DNA from: DASXZH01 sp963829965
GTDB lineage: Bacteria; Armatimonadota; Fimbriimonadia; Fimbriimonadales; Fimbriimonadaceae
Assembly: GCA_963829965.1 (NCBI GenBank)
Contig: CAWHLK010000025.1
Location: 99,588-163,587 of the forward strand
Length of the DNA stretch: 64,000 nt
Direction: 5' to 3'
The first letter of the stretch is position 1, and the number at the start of each line of letters is the position of its first letter. A program made the position numbers and the translations under genes. Shown piece after piece: positions 34,886 through 44,191 of the stretch. The notes below the pieces were generated by a model. That model made no database searches and was not told where the DNA came from. It saw only the letters and a list, made by a program, of their open reading frames with translations.

Positions 34886-36118
34886 TTATATTCTTTCGGT
34901 TCTCGCAAGCACTTCGTCTTCTTGAACGTCCTCCGCAAACTGCTCCTCGGGCGGGGCGGGTTGGTAGCTTTCTTTGGGAAGCCACTGGTTGGCGATGAGG
35001 GCGATGAAGGCGATGCCGACGCCTACCCAGAACGGAATTTGATAGTTGTGGTAGTGCTGCCACAGCCATGCACCGGTGCACGGCACGGTCACCGCGGCAA
35101 CGTGGTTCATGGTGGTGCCCATAGCAAGGCATGGCGTGAGTTCTCCGTGGCGGACAATCCTATGCAGATATGTAGTGAATCCCACGCTAAAGCTGAACAA
35201 AACGTTGTCGATCAGGAACAGGGCATACAGCGCGTAAACGTTGTGAACCGATGCGTAGCCGAAAAAGACGAGGATTAGCCCAATGCTGTAAAAGGTCAAG
35301 GGCTTGCGCTCACCATGTTTGTCGATGTACTTCCCCATCGCGGGCGCGGTGAACGAGATCATGATCGCGTTCACGAACTGCAGGATCAACATGTTCTCCA
35401 GCGGAACCCTGTAAACGAGGATTAGGGCGAAGGAGGCGAAAATGGAGAATATCTGACGCCGGCACCCTTCGAGGAAGATTAGGAAGTAGTAGAGGCCGTA
35501 TTCCTTCCTGACAACGAGTCTTGCTCTCTTGGCGCCCTCGGCGTGGTGCGACAGACGCATGCAAAGCACCGCGCCAATCCCGATCGCGATGCCTGCGAAT
35601 ACAAAGTAGGCTTTGTACTGGATTTGAGGAAAGAATCGTGCCGTACCGGTAGCAAGAGCAAGAGCGAGTAGCGTAGCAGTAGAACCGATGCCGTTCATCC
35701 GGCCCAGATGTTTGCCCCCATCCAGGCCCTTGGCCAGAGTCAGGGTAATGGCAGGAGAAACGGTCGCATAGAGATGAAAGCCCACCGACCACAGCACGGT
35801 AATACCAACGAGGGCGCCAAACCGGCCCATGTAACCGCTGAGGCCGATTCCGATGCCCGTAATGAGCAGGCCAAGGCCCGCCACGCGGGATTCTGCCAGG
35901 GCCACCAATGTGCCCGCCATGAGCGCGGCGCACAGTCCCGGAATCTCTCGCATGGATTCCATGTTCCCAAGCTGCTGCGGGCCGGCATGCATGACATCCC
36001 GCAGGAAGTTCTGGAAAACGCCGCCGTAAACGGCGAACCCGAAGGAAAAGAGGAACGTGAGGGTTATAAACAGCCGCCAATCCCGCTTTAAGAGCGCTTC
36101 GGATTGGAGGTTGGGCAT
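34886..36118 (-). CDS. Major facilitator superfamily transporter
   Basis: A 410-residue transporter with 11-12 hydrophobic helices and MFS features: a basic loop after helix 2-3 (GNMESMREIPG), GRFGALVGITVLWS, GRMNGIGSTATLLALALATG and a central cytoplasmic loop (SHHAEGAKRARLVVRKEYG). The substrate cannot be told. The last 25 residues are acidic and soluble. It is convergent with the YbjQ gene (15 bases apart) and divergent from the small membrane gene at 36,216. Confidence 0.88.
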   Translation of the reverse strand: MPNLQSEALLKRDWRLFITLTFLFSFGFAVYGGVFQNFLRDVMHAGPQQLGNMESMREIPGLCAALMAGTLVALAESRVAGLGLLITGIGIGLSGYMGRFGALVGITVLWSVGFHLYATVSPAITLTLAKGLDGGKHLGRMNGIGSTATLLALALATGTARFFPQIQYKAYFVFAGIAIGIGAVLCMRLSHHAEGAKRARLVVRKEYGLYYFLIFLEGCRRQIFSIFASFALILVYRVPLENMLILQFVNAIMISFTAPAMGKYIDKHGERKPLTFYSIGLILVFFGYASVHNVYALYALFLIDNVLFSFSVGFTTYLHRIVRHGELTPCLAMGTTMNHVAAVTVPCTGAWLWQHYHNYQIPFWVGVGIAFIALIANQWLPKESYQPAPPEEQFAEDVQEDEVLARTERI

Positions 36119-36215
36119 TTGTTCATTGTGAAGGATGAACCCCCTATCGCGTTGAACCGGTAATGTGAATCCAGCTTATGCGTGGTACCGTATTGAAGTT
36201 AACAGGAGCGGGGAC

Positions 36216-36623
36216 ATGGATCAGGACCAAAACCTCTCGAACTACCACCGCGAAGAAAAAGTGGGGAAGCCAAGGAGCTTCCGGCTGTACGACTGGTCTG
36301 CGATAGCCATTTTGGTAGCCCTCTATTTCTTTCTGCCAAACGGCCTAGAGTGCGCCTGGAGGTTCTATCTATGGGTCTTTGATTGCCACTTTCACCCTTA
36401 TTCGAATCATATGGATGGCGTTATTGATGCCGAGCACAATGCCTGGTGGGCAACCCTAATCTGCTTTGCTACTTCCGTTTATGCGCTTAAGGCTCGATCA
36501 TGGATCAGCAGGCCGCACTGGGTCATTTTTGGGCTCATGCTTCTTGGCGCGATCACCTTCTCCTTGATGGTCAAGGTCCATGGCATCGTGAGCTATGAAG
36601 AGTTTGTCGCACATGGAGTTTAA
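36216..36623 (+). CDS. Small membrane protein of unknown function
   Basis: ATG 36216, after AGGAGCGGGG, gives MDQDQNLSNYHREEK, a polar N-terminus of about 27 residues, and then three to four hydrophobic segments (WSAIAILVALYFFLPN, ATLICFATSVYALK, WVIFGLMLLGAITFSL). No family is recognised. It is divergent from the MFS gene. About 160 bases after it the IS407-type element begins. Confidence 0.65.
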   Translation: MDQDQNLSNYHREEKVGKPRSFRLYDWSAIAILVALYFFLPNGLECAWRFYLWVFDCHFHPYSNHMDGVIDAEHNAWWATLICFATSVYALKARSWISRPHWVIFGLMLLGAITFSLMVKVHGIVSYEEFVAHGV

Positions 36624-36812
36624 ACAACATCTGCTCGAATTCGCTGCTCTGACATCCTTTTTTTCCGAGTCGCCTAGGTTCCTTTTAACCGCCGAGGACA
36701 CAGAAAACCTGTGCCGAATCCGTTGCTTTGAATCATAGTTTGGTTCCGGCACACAGAGGACACGGAATCTAATTCTATGGTTATGGTGACCGGTCCCCAA
36801 TAAGTTTCCACC

Positions 36813-37628
36813 CTAGGAATAGAGAGTGTCCGCCTCCGGGGTTGATTGTAACCTCTGCTTGAAGCCTGCGGGTGTCAGCCCGCCCAGCCCAAGATGGGGT
36901 CTGTGATTGTTGTAGTGATCCTGGAAATCCGCGAGGGCCGCTTGCAGTTCGGAGCCTCGGATGAAGAGTTCGCAGGACAGGAGTTCGTCGCGGAGCTTGC
37001 CAAAGAAGCTCTCGATGTAGCCGTTCTGCCAGGGTTTTCCCGGCTGGATGAACTGGTTTGAGACGCCCTCTGGAAGCGTCATGGCGCGGAACTCGGGCCC
37101 GTTGTCGCTGACGATCGCCTTGGGCTTTCCGTGAACGAGGTACAGCCAGTCGAGCTCTCTTTCCACCGCAAAGGCAGGAAAGGTTGAGGCCGTTTTGAGC
37201 AGCAGGCATTCTCTCGTGAAGCAGTCGAGCACGCCAAGTATTCGGGTGTGCCGGCCGTTTTCGAGCCGCTCGTGCGCGAAGTCCAGACACCATGCCTGGT
37301 TGGGCCCGGTAAGCACCGGCCCTTCAGTCTTTGGCACCACAAGCTTCCTTCGCTTGCGATGTCTAATGCCGAGTCCTTCGGTTCGCCAAATACGATGAAC
37401 CGCCTTCACGTTGACGCCGGGAATGAGCGCGTGCACCCGCCTAAAGCCGTAGCGCGGATTCGCCCGGGCAAGCTCCAGAACCTTCTCCCGAAGCCCTGGG
37501 CTGCGTTCCGTGGGCGTGTGGCGGCTCGCAGGACGCGAGATGCGGCACACCCGGCAAGCGCACGTTCTTGGAAAGCCCCGGCCAAGAAGAAAGCACACGG
37601 CTCGCCGTCTGCTTCCGGGGCTCACCAT
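36813..37628 (-). CDS. IS407-group OrfB transposase
   Basis: A 271-residue DDE transposase. The HTH_21 segment is GLREKVLELARANPRYGFRR and HALIPGVNVKAVHRI. Catalytic acids are Asp in AWCLDFAHERL, Asp in AIVSDNGPEFRAM and Glu in WQNGYIESFFGKLRDELL. Its ATG (37628) overlaps the orfA stop within ATGGTGA, so it is translated by coupling or by a -1 slip in the GGAAAATGG stretch. The frame is intact. Confidence 0.93.
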   Translation of the reverse strand: MVSPGSRRRAVCFLLGRGFPRTCACRVCRISRPASRHTPTERSPGLREKVLELARANPRYGFRRVHALIPGVNVKAVHRIWRTEGLGIRHRKRRKLVVPKTEGPVLTGPNQAWCLDFAHERLENGRHTRILGVLDCFTRECLLLKTASTFPAFAVERELDWLYLVHGKPKAIVSDNGPEFRAMTLPEGVSNQFIQPGKPWQNGYIESFFGKLRDELLSCELFIRGSELQAALADFQDHYNNHRPHLGLGGLTPAGFKQRLQSTPEADTLYS

Positions 37629-37891
37629 TTTCCCTTTTGGAGCTCCTTGTGCGCCGCGTTGTCAAGACTCAGTTCGGCCACCAGATGGCGAAGCCGCCGG
37701 TTCTCGTCCTGAAGATTGCGCATCGCCGTCAGGTCGCTCTTGGTCATGCCCTGATACTTCTCGCGCCACGCGTAAATTGTTTGGTCGCTGATCCCGTGGC
37801 TCCTGGCCACCGAAGCGATGCTCGCGCCCGCATCGATCTCACCGAGAACCTTCAGGATCTGTTCCTCCGAATACCGTTTTCCTCGTGCCAT
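37622..37891 (-). CDS. IS407-group OrfA
   Basis: An 89-residue OrfA: MARGKRYSEEQILKVLGEID, an HTH (SVARSHGISDQTIYAWREKY) and a leucine-zipper-like tail (LQDENRRLRHLVAELSLDN). It binds the element ends. It overlaps orfB by seven bases. Confidence 0.92.
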   Translation of the reverse strand: MARGKRYSEEQILKVLGEIDAGASIASVARSHGISDQTIYAWREKYQGMTKSDLTAMRNLQDENRRLRHLVAELSLDNAAHKELQKGKW

Positions 37892-38069
37892 GTCTGTCTC
37901 CTATTTTGGCGGCAAACTCTCTATTCTAGGACTGGAAAGTTTAAGGGGAACCGGTCAATGGCACTCAGATTCTGGGATGCACCAGAGAATGGGAGGGTGG
38001 CTGAGGACTATGTGGATGCGAGCACGGTATTTCGCTTAACCCATGCGCCCCGCCGTAGAACTTCATAGG

Positions 38070-39332
38070 ATGGGAGAAAGACCGAAGATCGTCATTGTGG
38101 GAGCGGGGTTTGGAGGTTTGGCGGCGGCCAAAAAGCTCGGCAAAGTCAACGCTGACGTAACGGTTATTGACAGCGCCAACCACCACCTTTTTCAACCTCT
38201 GCTCTACCAAATCGCCACGGCCACTCTTTCGCCGGCGGACGTGGCGATGCCGATCCGCCATGTGCTTCGCAAGCAGTGTAATACCGAGGTGCTTCTCGGA
38301 AACGTCACTGGAATAGACCATACACAAAAGCTGGTTCAGCTAGACAACGAGCAACCAGTTCCCTACGACTACCTCGTCCTTGCCACCGGCTCAACACATA
38401 GCTACTTCGGCCATCCGGAATGGGCGAAGATGGCGCGCGGCCTAAAGACAATCCCGGATGCGACCACCCTCAGGAGCCAGATCCTCGGCGCGTTCGAGCA
38501 GGCGGAAGCTGAACCGGACGAGAAGATCAAACAACTTTGGCTAACCTTCATTCTCGTCGGCGGAGGCCCTACCGGAGTGGAAATGGCAGGCGCCATTTCT
38601 GAGATTTCCAACCGGGCTTTAACCGGCGAGTTCCGGCGCATCGAACCGAGCAAAGCCAAGATCATTCTCGTGGAAGGTGGCAAGGCCGTGCTCTCGACCT
38701 ATGACGAGCCGCTGCCCACGCGAGCTAAGACCAGTCTTGAACACCGGGGCGTGGAAGTTAGGCTGAACACGATTGTGCAGGGTATCGACGCCGACGGCGT
38801 TGATACGAACCAGGGCCGGATCGATGGCAAGACGGTTATCTGGACGGCCGGAGTGAAGCCTTCACCCGCGGCCCTTTGGCTGGATGTCGAGCCGGATAAA
38901 GTGGGTAGGGTTAAAGTTGGGGCCCATCTTTCAGTGCCCGAACGAGATGGAGTCTATGTCATTGGCGATACCGCTTATCTGGAGCAGGATGGCAAACCGC
39001 TTCCGGGTGTCGCTCAGGTCGCGATCCAGCAGGGCAAGTTCGTGGCGGCCGAACTCATTGCAAAAATCGAAGGCAATCCGTTCAACAAGAAGTTCCGCTA
39101 TGGCGATCTCGGGAGCTTAGCTACGATCGGCCGAAAGAGCGCAGTCGCTCAACTGGGCAAGGTTAAGCTATCAGGCTTTATCGCCTGGTTTATCTGGCTC
39201 TTCGTCCACATCATGAACCTCGTCGGGTTCCGGGCCAAGCTCTCGGTGCTGATGCAGTGGGCATGGTCCTACTTCACCTGGGATCACGGTGCAAGGCTGA
39301 TTACGCAGGACTGGGAGAAGCGCGGCGATTAG
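38070..39332 (+). CDS. ndh: Type II NADH:quinone oxidoreductase (NDH-2)
   Basis: A roughly 420-residue flavoprotein with two Rossmann sites: KIVIVGAGFGGLAAAKKLG for FAD near the N-terminus and FILVGGGPTGVEMAGAI for NADH. ATG 38070 (MGERPKIVIVG) is preferred over the upstream one. The quinone-facing HLFQPLLYQIATATLSP is present, as is GDTAYLEQDGKPLPGVAQVA. The C-terminus has membrane-interacting segments (IAWFIWLFVHIMNLVGF). NDH-2 passes electrons from NADH to menaquinone without pumping protons; mqnD at 17 kb fits that partner. The four-base overlap with the convergent DUF192 gene is at 39329. Confidence 0.94.
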   Translation: MGERPKIVIVGAGFGGLAAAKKLGKVNADVTVIDSANHHLFQPLLYQIATATLSPADVAMPIRHVLRKQCNTEVLLGNVTGIDHTQKLVQLDNEQPVPYDYLVLATGSTHSYFGHPEWAKMARGLKTIPDATTLRSQILGAFEQAEAEPDEKIKQLWLTFILVGGGPTGVEMAGAISEISNRALTGEFRRIEPSKAKIILVEGGKAVLSTYDEPLPTRAKTSLEHRGVEVRLNTIVQGIDADGVDTNQGRIDGKTVIWTAGVKPSPAALWLDVEPDKVGRVKVGAHLSVPERDGVYVIGDTAYLEQDGKPLPGVAQVAIQQGKFVAAELIAKIEGNPFNKKFRYGDLGSLATIGRKSAVAQLGKVKLSGFIAWFIWLFVHIMNLVGFRAKLSVLMQWAWSYFTWDHGARLITQDWEKRGD

Positions 39333-40174
39333 CCGCCGGGGCCGCCCATCATGCCTCCGGGAGGGCCGCCAGGCCCTTGGCTCTGGTCTTGTGACTGAAC
39401 CGAATCCGGGATGTTGATCTCGCTTCCCTTTTGGATGCCTAGCCTTTGTACAGTTCCAACCTTCATTTCCAACGCATACTTTGCAAGGCCATGGCTGGGA
39501 ACGTTCTTCTCATCGAACGGCTGCATGGTCGCTGTGCTAACCACCTTCTTGTCCGAGCCGATATATGCAATATCGAGAGGGATGTAGGTGTTCTTCATCC
39601 AGAACCCCTGCTCCTTCGGAAAAGGAAACACGAAGATCATCGCCTGGTCGGGCGTGATGTCCTTGTCACGCACGAACATGAGGCCCTCCTCGCGGGTGGG
39701 ATCGGTGTCGGCGACCCAGGTTTTCAGCGTGTGGCCGTTAACCGTGAGGTTGACCGTTTTGAGGGTGCTGAGTTGGTAAAGCCGGCTCGGATTGTAGCCG
39801 GGCTTCTTCTTGAGCTCTTCCGTGGTCGGCGTTTGGATCGGTTCGGCGCCAGGAGTACTGTCGGTTGATCCGGTGGACGATGTAGCGGAACCGCCAGTGG
39901 CAGTTGTTTTGCCATCGGTTTTGGAAGGGGTTCCCGTCGTGGACTTTGAGCCGGTGCTCGAGCTGCCGGTGCTTGATTTGGAGCCCGTCGTTGAGGCTCC
40001 GGTTGTGCTACCCGCGGTGGCGCCAGAGCCGGTGGTATCTGTACTGCCCGCAGTCGAACCCGTAGTTCCGGTAGCTCCCGCGGCGTCGCTCGGTTTGGAA
40101 GTTGGCGGCTGATCGATGTTGATCTTGCAGCCAATTGCCAGAACGGCAACCAAAAGAAGTGAAAGACGCTTCAT
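39329..40174 (-). CDS. DUF192 lipoprotein with a long Ser/Thr/Gly linker
   Basis: A 281-residue lipoprotein. The signal LLLVAVLAIGC ends at a lipobox Cys. Residues 24-115 are an almost pure Gly/Ser/Thr/Lys linker with short repeats such as TGSKS. The DUF192 domain follows: VADTDPTREEGLMF, MIFVFPFPKEQGFWMKNTYIPLDIAYI and ALEMKVG. DUF192 proteins are small exported domains of unknown function with a conserved Trp-Met-Lys-Asn-Thr. The end is Gly/Pro/Met-rich. It is coupled to leuD by an ATGA overlap at 40171. Confidence 0.9.
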   Translation of the reverse strand: MKRLSLLLVAVLAIGCKINIDQPPTSKPSDAAGATGTTGSTAGSTDTTGSGATAGSTTGASTTGSKSSTGSSSTGSKSTTGTPSKTDGKTTATGGSATSSTGSTDSTPGAEPIQTPTTEELKKKPGYNPSRLYQLSTLKTVNLTVNGHTLKTWVADTDPTREEGLMFVRDKDITPDQAMIFVFPFPKEQGFWMKNTYIPLDIAYIGSDKKVVSTATMQPFDEKNVPSHGLAKYALEMKVGTVQRLGIQKGSEINIPDSVQSQDQSQGPGGPPGGMMGGPGG

Positions 40175-40779
40175 GAATGGGCATTCTCCTTGACCCGGGG
40201 CACGTAGGCCGTGGACTTTTTCTCGTAGGCGGAAATAGCATCCCCGTATTGTAGGGTTGTGCCGATCAAATCCAGCCCCTTGACAATCGCCTCTTTATTC
40301 GTCGGGTTCATTTCGAACTCAAACTCTCTTTGCCCCAAGCTAACTATCTGCGCCGGGAGATCGATGGAAGCCTCAGCCCCACTTCCCGCCTCTACCAATG
40401 CTTTGTGAGCCTCGCCGGAAAGTTCGATCAGCAACAATCCGCACGTTGCCGCGTTCTGTCGAAAGATGTCGCTAAAGCCGGGATTGGCCTCGGTCTTGTG
40501 TGCGATCACGGCCCTGTAGCCGGCTTGTTGGATGGCCCAGACCGCGTGCTCGCGGGAAGATCCGCAGCCAAAGTTCGTGCCCGTCACCAAGATCGAGGCG
40601 CCCGTTGCAGCAGGTTGATCCAGTGGAAAATCGCCACCACGCACATCATGGAACAGCAACTCGCCATATCCCGAGCGAGTCACCATGGTGAGGAACCGTG
40701 CCGGAATGATGCGGTCTGTATCGACGTTGTTCGCGTCGTAGACGGCGATCTTTCCGGTATGCGTGGTGAAGCCTGGCAC
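40171..40779 (-). CDS. leuD: 3-isopropylmalate dehydratase small subunit
   Basis: A 202-residue LeuD, the swivelling small subunit that with LeuC isomerises 2- to 3-isopropylmalate in leucine synthesis. The motifs are NNVDTDRIIPARFL near the start and TGTNFGCGSSREHAVWAIQ for substrate binding. LeuC is not adjacent. The gene lies between rplT (seven bases upstream) and the DUF192 gene, a non-standard place that makes it part of a ribosomal-protein transcript. Confidence 0.94.
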   Translation of the reverse strand: MPGFTTHTGKIAVYDANNVDTDRIIPARFLTMVTRSGYGELLFHDVRGGDFPLDQPAATGASILVTGTNFGCGSSREHAVWAIQQAGYRAVIAHKTEANPGFSDIFRQNAATCGLLLIELSGEAHKALVEAGSGAEASIDLPAQIVSLGQREFEFEMNPTNKEAIVKGLDLIGTTLQYGDAISAYEKKSTAYVPRVKENAHS

Positions 40780-40785
40780 GGAGTG

Positions 40786-41139
40786 TTAGCCTTTGCCCGT
40801 GGCCTGTTTGACGATGGTAGAGAACGCGTTCTTATCCGCAATCGCCAGTTCGCTCAGCATCTTCCGGTTGACTTGGATGCCTTTCGAGCTAAGCCCGTGG
40901 ATCAGCTCGCTATAGCGAACGCCGTTCTCCCGGCAGCCGGCGGTAATACGCACGATCCAGAGCCTTCGAAAATCTCTCTTCTTGGCCCGGCGGTCGCGGA
41001 ACGCGTACTGCCCGGATTTCATCACCTGCTCGTGGGCACGGCGGAAAACGTTCTTCTTACGTCCCCAATAACCGGAGGCACGCTCGATGATCTTCTTGTG
41101 ACGCTTGTGGCGCATAAGGCCACGTTTAATTCTTGCCAT
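40786..41139 (-). CDS. rplT: 50S ribosomal protein L20
   Basis: A 117-residue bL20: MARIKRGLMRHKRHKKIIER, GYWGRKKNVFRRAHEQVMKS, RDRRAKKRDFRRLWIVRI. It binds 23S rRNA early in assembly. AAAGGAG precedes the start. Normally rplT follows rpmI directly in the infC-rpmI-rplT operon; here the broken galactose-oxidase-like gene (41,335-43,355) lies between them. The leader 41,140-41,230 contains a small hairpin (GCTGCGAAAAGCAGC). Confidence 0.97.
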   Translation of the reverse strand: MARIKRGLMRHKRHKKIIERASGYWGRKKNVFRRAHEQVMKSGQYAFRDRRAKKRDFRRLWIVRITAGCRENGVRYSELIHGLSSKGIQVNRKMLSELAIADKNAFSTIVKQATGKG

Positions 41140-41334
41140 AAGTTCTCCTTTTTTGACCGGTTTCCGGCTCGTTGAGCGGTAGCGGTAGGGTGGCTGCTTT
41201 TCGCAGCGAAGCTAGATTGTACCTGGCGCCTTAGTCAAAAGATGTTGGCAGGTCCCACTTCAGCAGCATATCCGGACTAGACGCTGAAGTGTGACCTACC
41301 GGGGCCGCAACTAGCAAAGGAAGGCTCTGTCCCC

Positions 41335-43355
41335 CTATTCTAGATTTCCGCCCGATCCTCCTGATCCCGAGCCAACCGTAAAGTCGAGCACATTCGAAGG
41401 CCCTCCGCCCGGCGAAGGATTCTGTATGTCGATCGGTAGCGTTGTGTTCGTGGTCAGAGAAGAAGCGGGAATCTCAATTCGAAGCTGAGTCGGAGAAAGA
41501 TAGACCGTTCGAATCTTCGTCCCAGAAATATAAGCCCTGGACGAAGACAGGAAACCCGTTCCTGTGACAGTAACCACCGCAACGGAAGCGCCGGTCGGGC
41601 ATGAAGCGGGATTCATGCTCGATAAGACCGCGGTGGGGTTGTAGACCACGAATGGCTCGGAGTTTGTTGTGGTTGTGTCTGGGTTCGTGACCAACACCGA
41701 GACCGTGGATGTTGCCTGCTCGTACGTATTCGGCAGCGAAACGATGAGCTGGGATTCCGACACGTAGGTTGTTGGCTCCTGCGTATTGCCAAAGGAAGCC
41801 ACGCTCCCCGGAACAAAGCCCCAGCCGTTGATCGTGACCGCAACCCCGGTTGAACCAACTAAGACTTTCTTAGGGCTTATAGAGGTTATGTCAAAATTGT
41901 TTACTGTAATCGTTGACTTCCTTGACTGAATGCCGTTCGCCACAACCTCAATCGTGGACGGACCGCCGTCGAATTTGAGCGGGAACTGTGAAGTTCGTGG
42001 AGGTCGGCAAAGACTTGGTGGCAACCGCCATCGTGCTATGGCCACCCGTCCGGCAATAGAAGACGTGGTTGGTTAGCGTGTTGCTGATCCGCACAAGCGG
42101 GTAGTTGGTGGCGTTCTGGAGATCGTCTCCATAAGCCGATCCCGAACAGAGGCCGTTAAACTGGGTGCCGCTGATCGTGTAAGTCGTTCCCGGATTCACC
42201 GTGGTTGGATACGACGTTATCGTCGGCCGCCATCCAGGTTGCGCGCCGGTTGCCGGGGTGAGGACCTCTACGTCTGTGCTGAAGTCCGTAAACCAAACCT
42301 GGCCGCTCGGCAAGAGCAGCATGCCACCGTAATAGGAGGAATCGTACGGGCAGTTGGGAGTGTTGCCGATAGGATTCAGGTTGGTCCCGTCGTATTCGAA
42401 GAACTGCGCTCCGGATTGATAGATGCCAGGACTTGCAAACACGAGGATCTTGCCGTCTGGTTCAACGCAGCAAGGGCCGTCCGCAACGTCATAGATCGTG
42501 CCGCTGGGGGCAATTGGAAAGCTCGGAGCCGCTGTCCAAGATCCGGTTCCCATCAGAGTTGTGGGAGGCGTGTAGATCGCGTTGTTCCCCGTCGCTCCGA
42601 AGGCAAGAACCTTGCCATCGTAGCCCAGAATATCGGGACCAACTTCTTGAGAGGATGAATCCTCCAAGGATGCGGGCGTGGAACCGGCGCTAATCCACTC
42701 TTGCAGCGAAGGGATATACCTTTCCGTGCCAGGCGCCTTGATCGCGTCAACCGTCAACACGGTTCCGTCCGGAAGCAAGGTCCAACCTTCTTCGTCATTG
42801 CGGTCGGCTTTCCCGTTTCCCGCAATGGAAGTCCAAGTGAGAGTCACAGGATCCAGAATCGCCGTCTGGCCGTTCAGGATATTGGCCAGCATCACGGTGC
42901 CGTCCGGAAGGACCACGCTTTGCGCGTCGCCCACATTGCTCCAACCGGGAGGCGGAGCCACAAATGTCCAAGCGTTGGCAACCGGGTCGTAAATATATCC
43001 AGTGGTTTGCCAGACCGAGGAGCCGAAAATTGTATTCGCCGCCCATGACGAATACGCGGCCATCCGCCAGAACGTCAGACGCAAAATAGAGGGGCCCGTA
43101 GCCGGGCGTGGAGGCAACCTGCGACCAAGTTCCCTTGGTGTAATCGCCTAAATCACTGGGGGTGTATTTCCACCAGTCGGAACTATCCGAATCCTGAACC
43201 AGAATGGTTCCATCAAGAAGAAGGAGCGAAGCTCCCGCATAAATGGGGGTTCGATGTTGAATCGGTTGCCAAGTTTGGGCTCGCGCCGACAGAATTGAGC
43301 AGAATGCAACAAGAATTGCTCCAACGGACCGCTTTGTAAACATCTGGAACATCAC
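41335..43355 (-). pseudogene. Galactose-oxidase-like secreted protein with IPT domains, frameshifted
   Basis: Three frames make one protein of about 670 residues. The signal peptide is SVGAILVAFCSILSARAQ. Kelch-like repeats follow (LDGTILVQDS, ADGRVFVMGGEYN, PDGTVMLANI, PDGTVLTVDAI, DGKVLAFGATG), then the galactose-oxidase-type E-set (YPLVRISNTLTNHVFYCRTG, HSTMAVATK) and two IPT/TIG domains at the C-terminus. The frame changes near the A run 43026-43029 and near 41980-41990. Copper ligands of true galactose oxidase (Tyr-Cys cofactor) were not verified. It interrupts the rpmI-rplT order. Confidence 0.75.
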
Positions 43356-43386
43356 CTCGTGAATCGTGATGTTACCAGCGCAAACG

Positions 43387-43422
43387 TTAATTCCCTATGC
43401 GATAATTGCTAGGGAATATTAA
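43387..43422 (-). terminator. Hairpin after rpmI
   Basis: TAGGGAAT and ATTCCCTA form a perfect 8-bp stem (extended by TTAA pairs with a small offset) with a 12-base loop, 15 bases after the rpmI stop. There is no T run on the minus strand. It may end most of the infC-rpmI transcript before the galactose-oxidase-like gene. Confidence 0.5.
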
Positions 43423-43436
43423 CGAGTAGCAATATT

Positions 43437-43631
43437 TTATAAGCCGAGCATTCGCTTGACGCGCTTCTTCTCGCCCTTGAACAGTACTGGCTCTTCTTCC
43501 AGTCTCCTCTTCTCGGAACCGCCCTTATGTAGGAACTGGTGGTTGTTGTGCGAGCGCCGGCGCGTGATTTTCCCCGTGCCCGTCACTTTGAAGCGCTTGG
43601 CCGCCGTCTTGTTTGTCTTCAGCTTTGGCAT
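43437..43631 (-). CDS. rpmI: 50S ribosomal protein L35
   Basis: A 64-residue bL35: MPKLKTNKTAAKRFKVTGTG, RRSHNNHQFLHKG and KRVKRMLGL, a full-length match to the family. Its first 107 bases lie inside the 3' end of infC in another frame. Confidence 0.97.
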   Translation of the reverse strand: MPKLKTNKTAAKRFKVTGTGKITRRRSHNNHQFLHKGGSEKRRLEEEPVLFKGEKKRVKRMLGL

Positions 43632-44184
43632 TTTGTTTCTTAGTTCCTGTCTGAGGCTTGGGTGAGAGCACCATGATCATGAGCCTACCTTCCATCGTTG
43701 GTATACGCTCAACCACAGCCAGATCCTTCATTTCTTCGGCCATTCGGTCGAGACGTTGGCGTCCCAACTCCGGATGGGTTACTTCCCTAGATTTGAACTG
43801 ACAGGTTATTTTGACCTTGTGCCCTTCTTTCAGAAAGTCGATCGCCTTCTTTAGGTTGAAGGATATATCGTGATCCTGAATCCTCGGACTGATCTTTATA
43901 CCCTTAACTTCCTGCTGTTTGCGCTTATGTTCCTTCTGTTGCTTCTCGGTCATGTATTTAAACCGGCCGAAATCGATGATTTTTGCAACAGGAGGGGTTG
44001 CAGTTGGAGAGACGAGGACAAGGTCCAATCCCAAGTCCTTGGCCATGGTAAGAGCCTGGCGGCTCTGCACAATGCCTATCTGTTCGCCTTCGGCGCCAAT
44101 AACTCTTAAGTCTCTAAAGCGCAATACACGTTCGTTGATGAGAGGCCCTGGTTCTGGGCGGGCGTCTCGTTTATAACCTGCTAT
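43525..44184 (-). CDS. infC: Translation initiation factor IF-3, apparent AUA start
   Basis: IF-3 blocks premature 50S joining and checks the initiator tRNA-start codon pair. The conserved N-terminal block INERVLRFRDLRVIGAEGEQ needs a start upstream of the first TTG (44124), which would cut off INERV. The frame is closed by a TGA at 44191-44193, and between it and INERV the only codon at the right distance from a strong site is ATA at 44184, seven bases after GAGGTG. This gives 219 residues. The C-terminal domain has KGIKISPRIQDHDISFNLK and ERIPTMEGRLMIMVLSPK, followed by a polar tail of about 35 residues that overlaps rpmI. Rare start codons (AUU in E. coli) are the known basis of infC autoregulation. 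Confidence 0.9.
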   Translation of the reverse strand: MAGYKRDARPEPGPLINERVLRFRDLRVIGAEGEQIGIVQSRQALTMAKDLGLDLVLVSPTATPPVAKIIDFGRFKYMTEKQQKEHKRKQQEVKGIKISPRIQDHDISFNLKKAIDFLKEGHKVKITCQFKSREVTHPELGRQRLDRMAEEMKDLAVVERIPTMEGRLMIMVLSPKPQTGTKKQNAKAEDKQDGGQALQSDGHGENHAPALAQQPPVPT

Positions 44185-44191
44185 GTTCGTT

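Larger units (their letters stand above)
36787..37957 (-). mobile_element. IS3-family element, IS407 group
   Basis: The element is 1,171 bp. The ends TGACCGGTCCCCAATAAGTT (36787) and the complement of TTAAGGGGAACCGGTCA (ending 37957) form long imperfect inverted repeats, about 47 bp with matches such as TGACCGGT and GAATAGAGAGT. ATGG flanks both sides (36783-36786 and 37958-37961), the 4-bp duplication typical of the IS407 group. It carries orfA and orfB on the minus strand. Confidence 0.95.
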
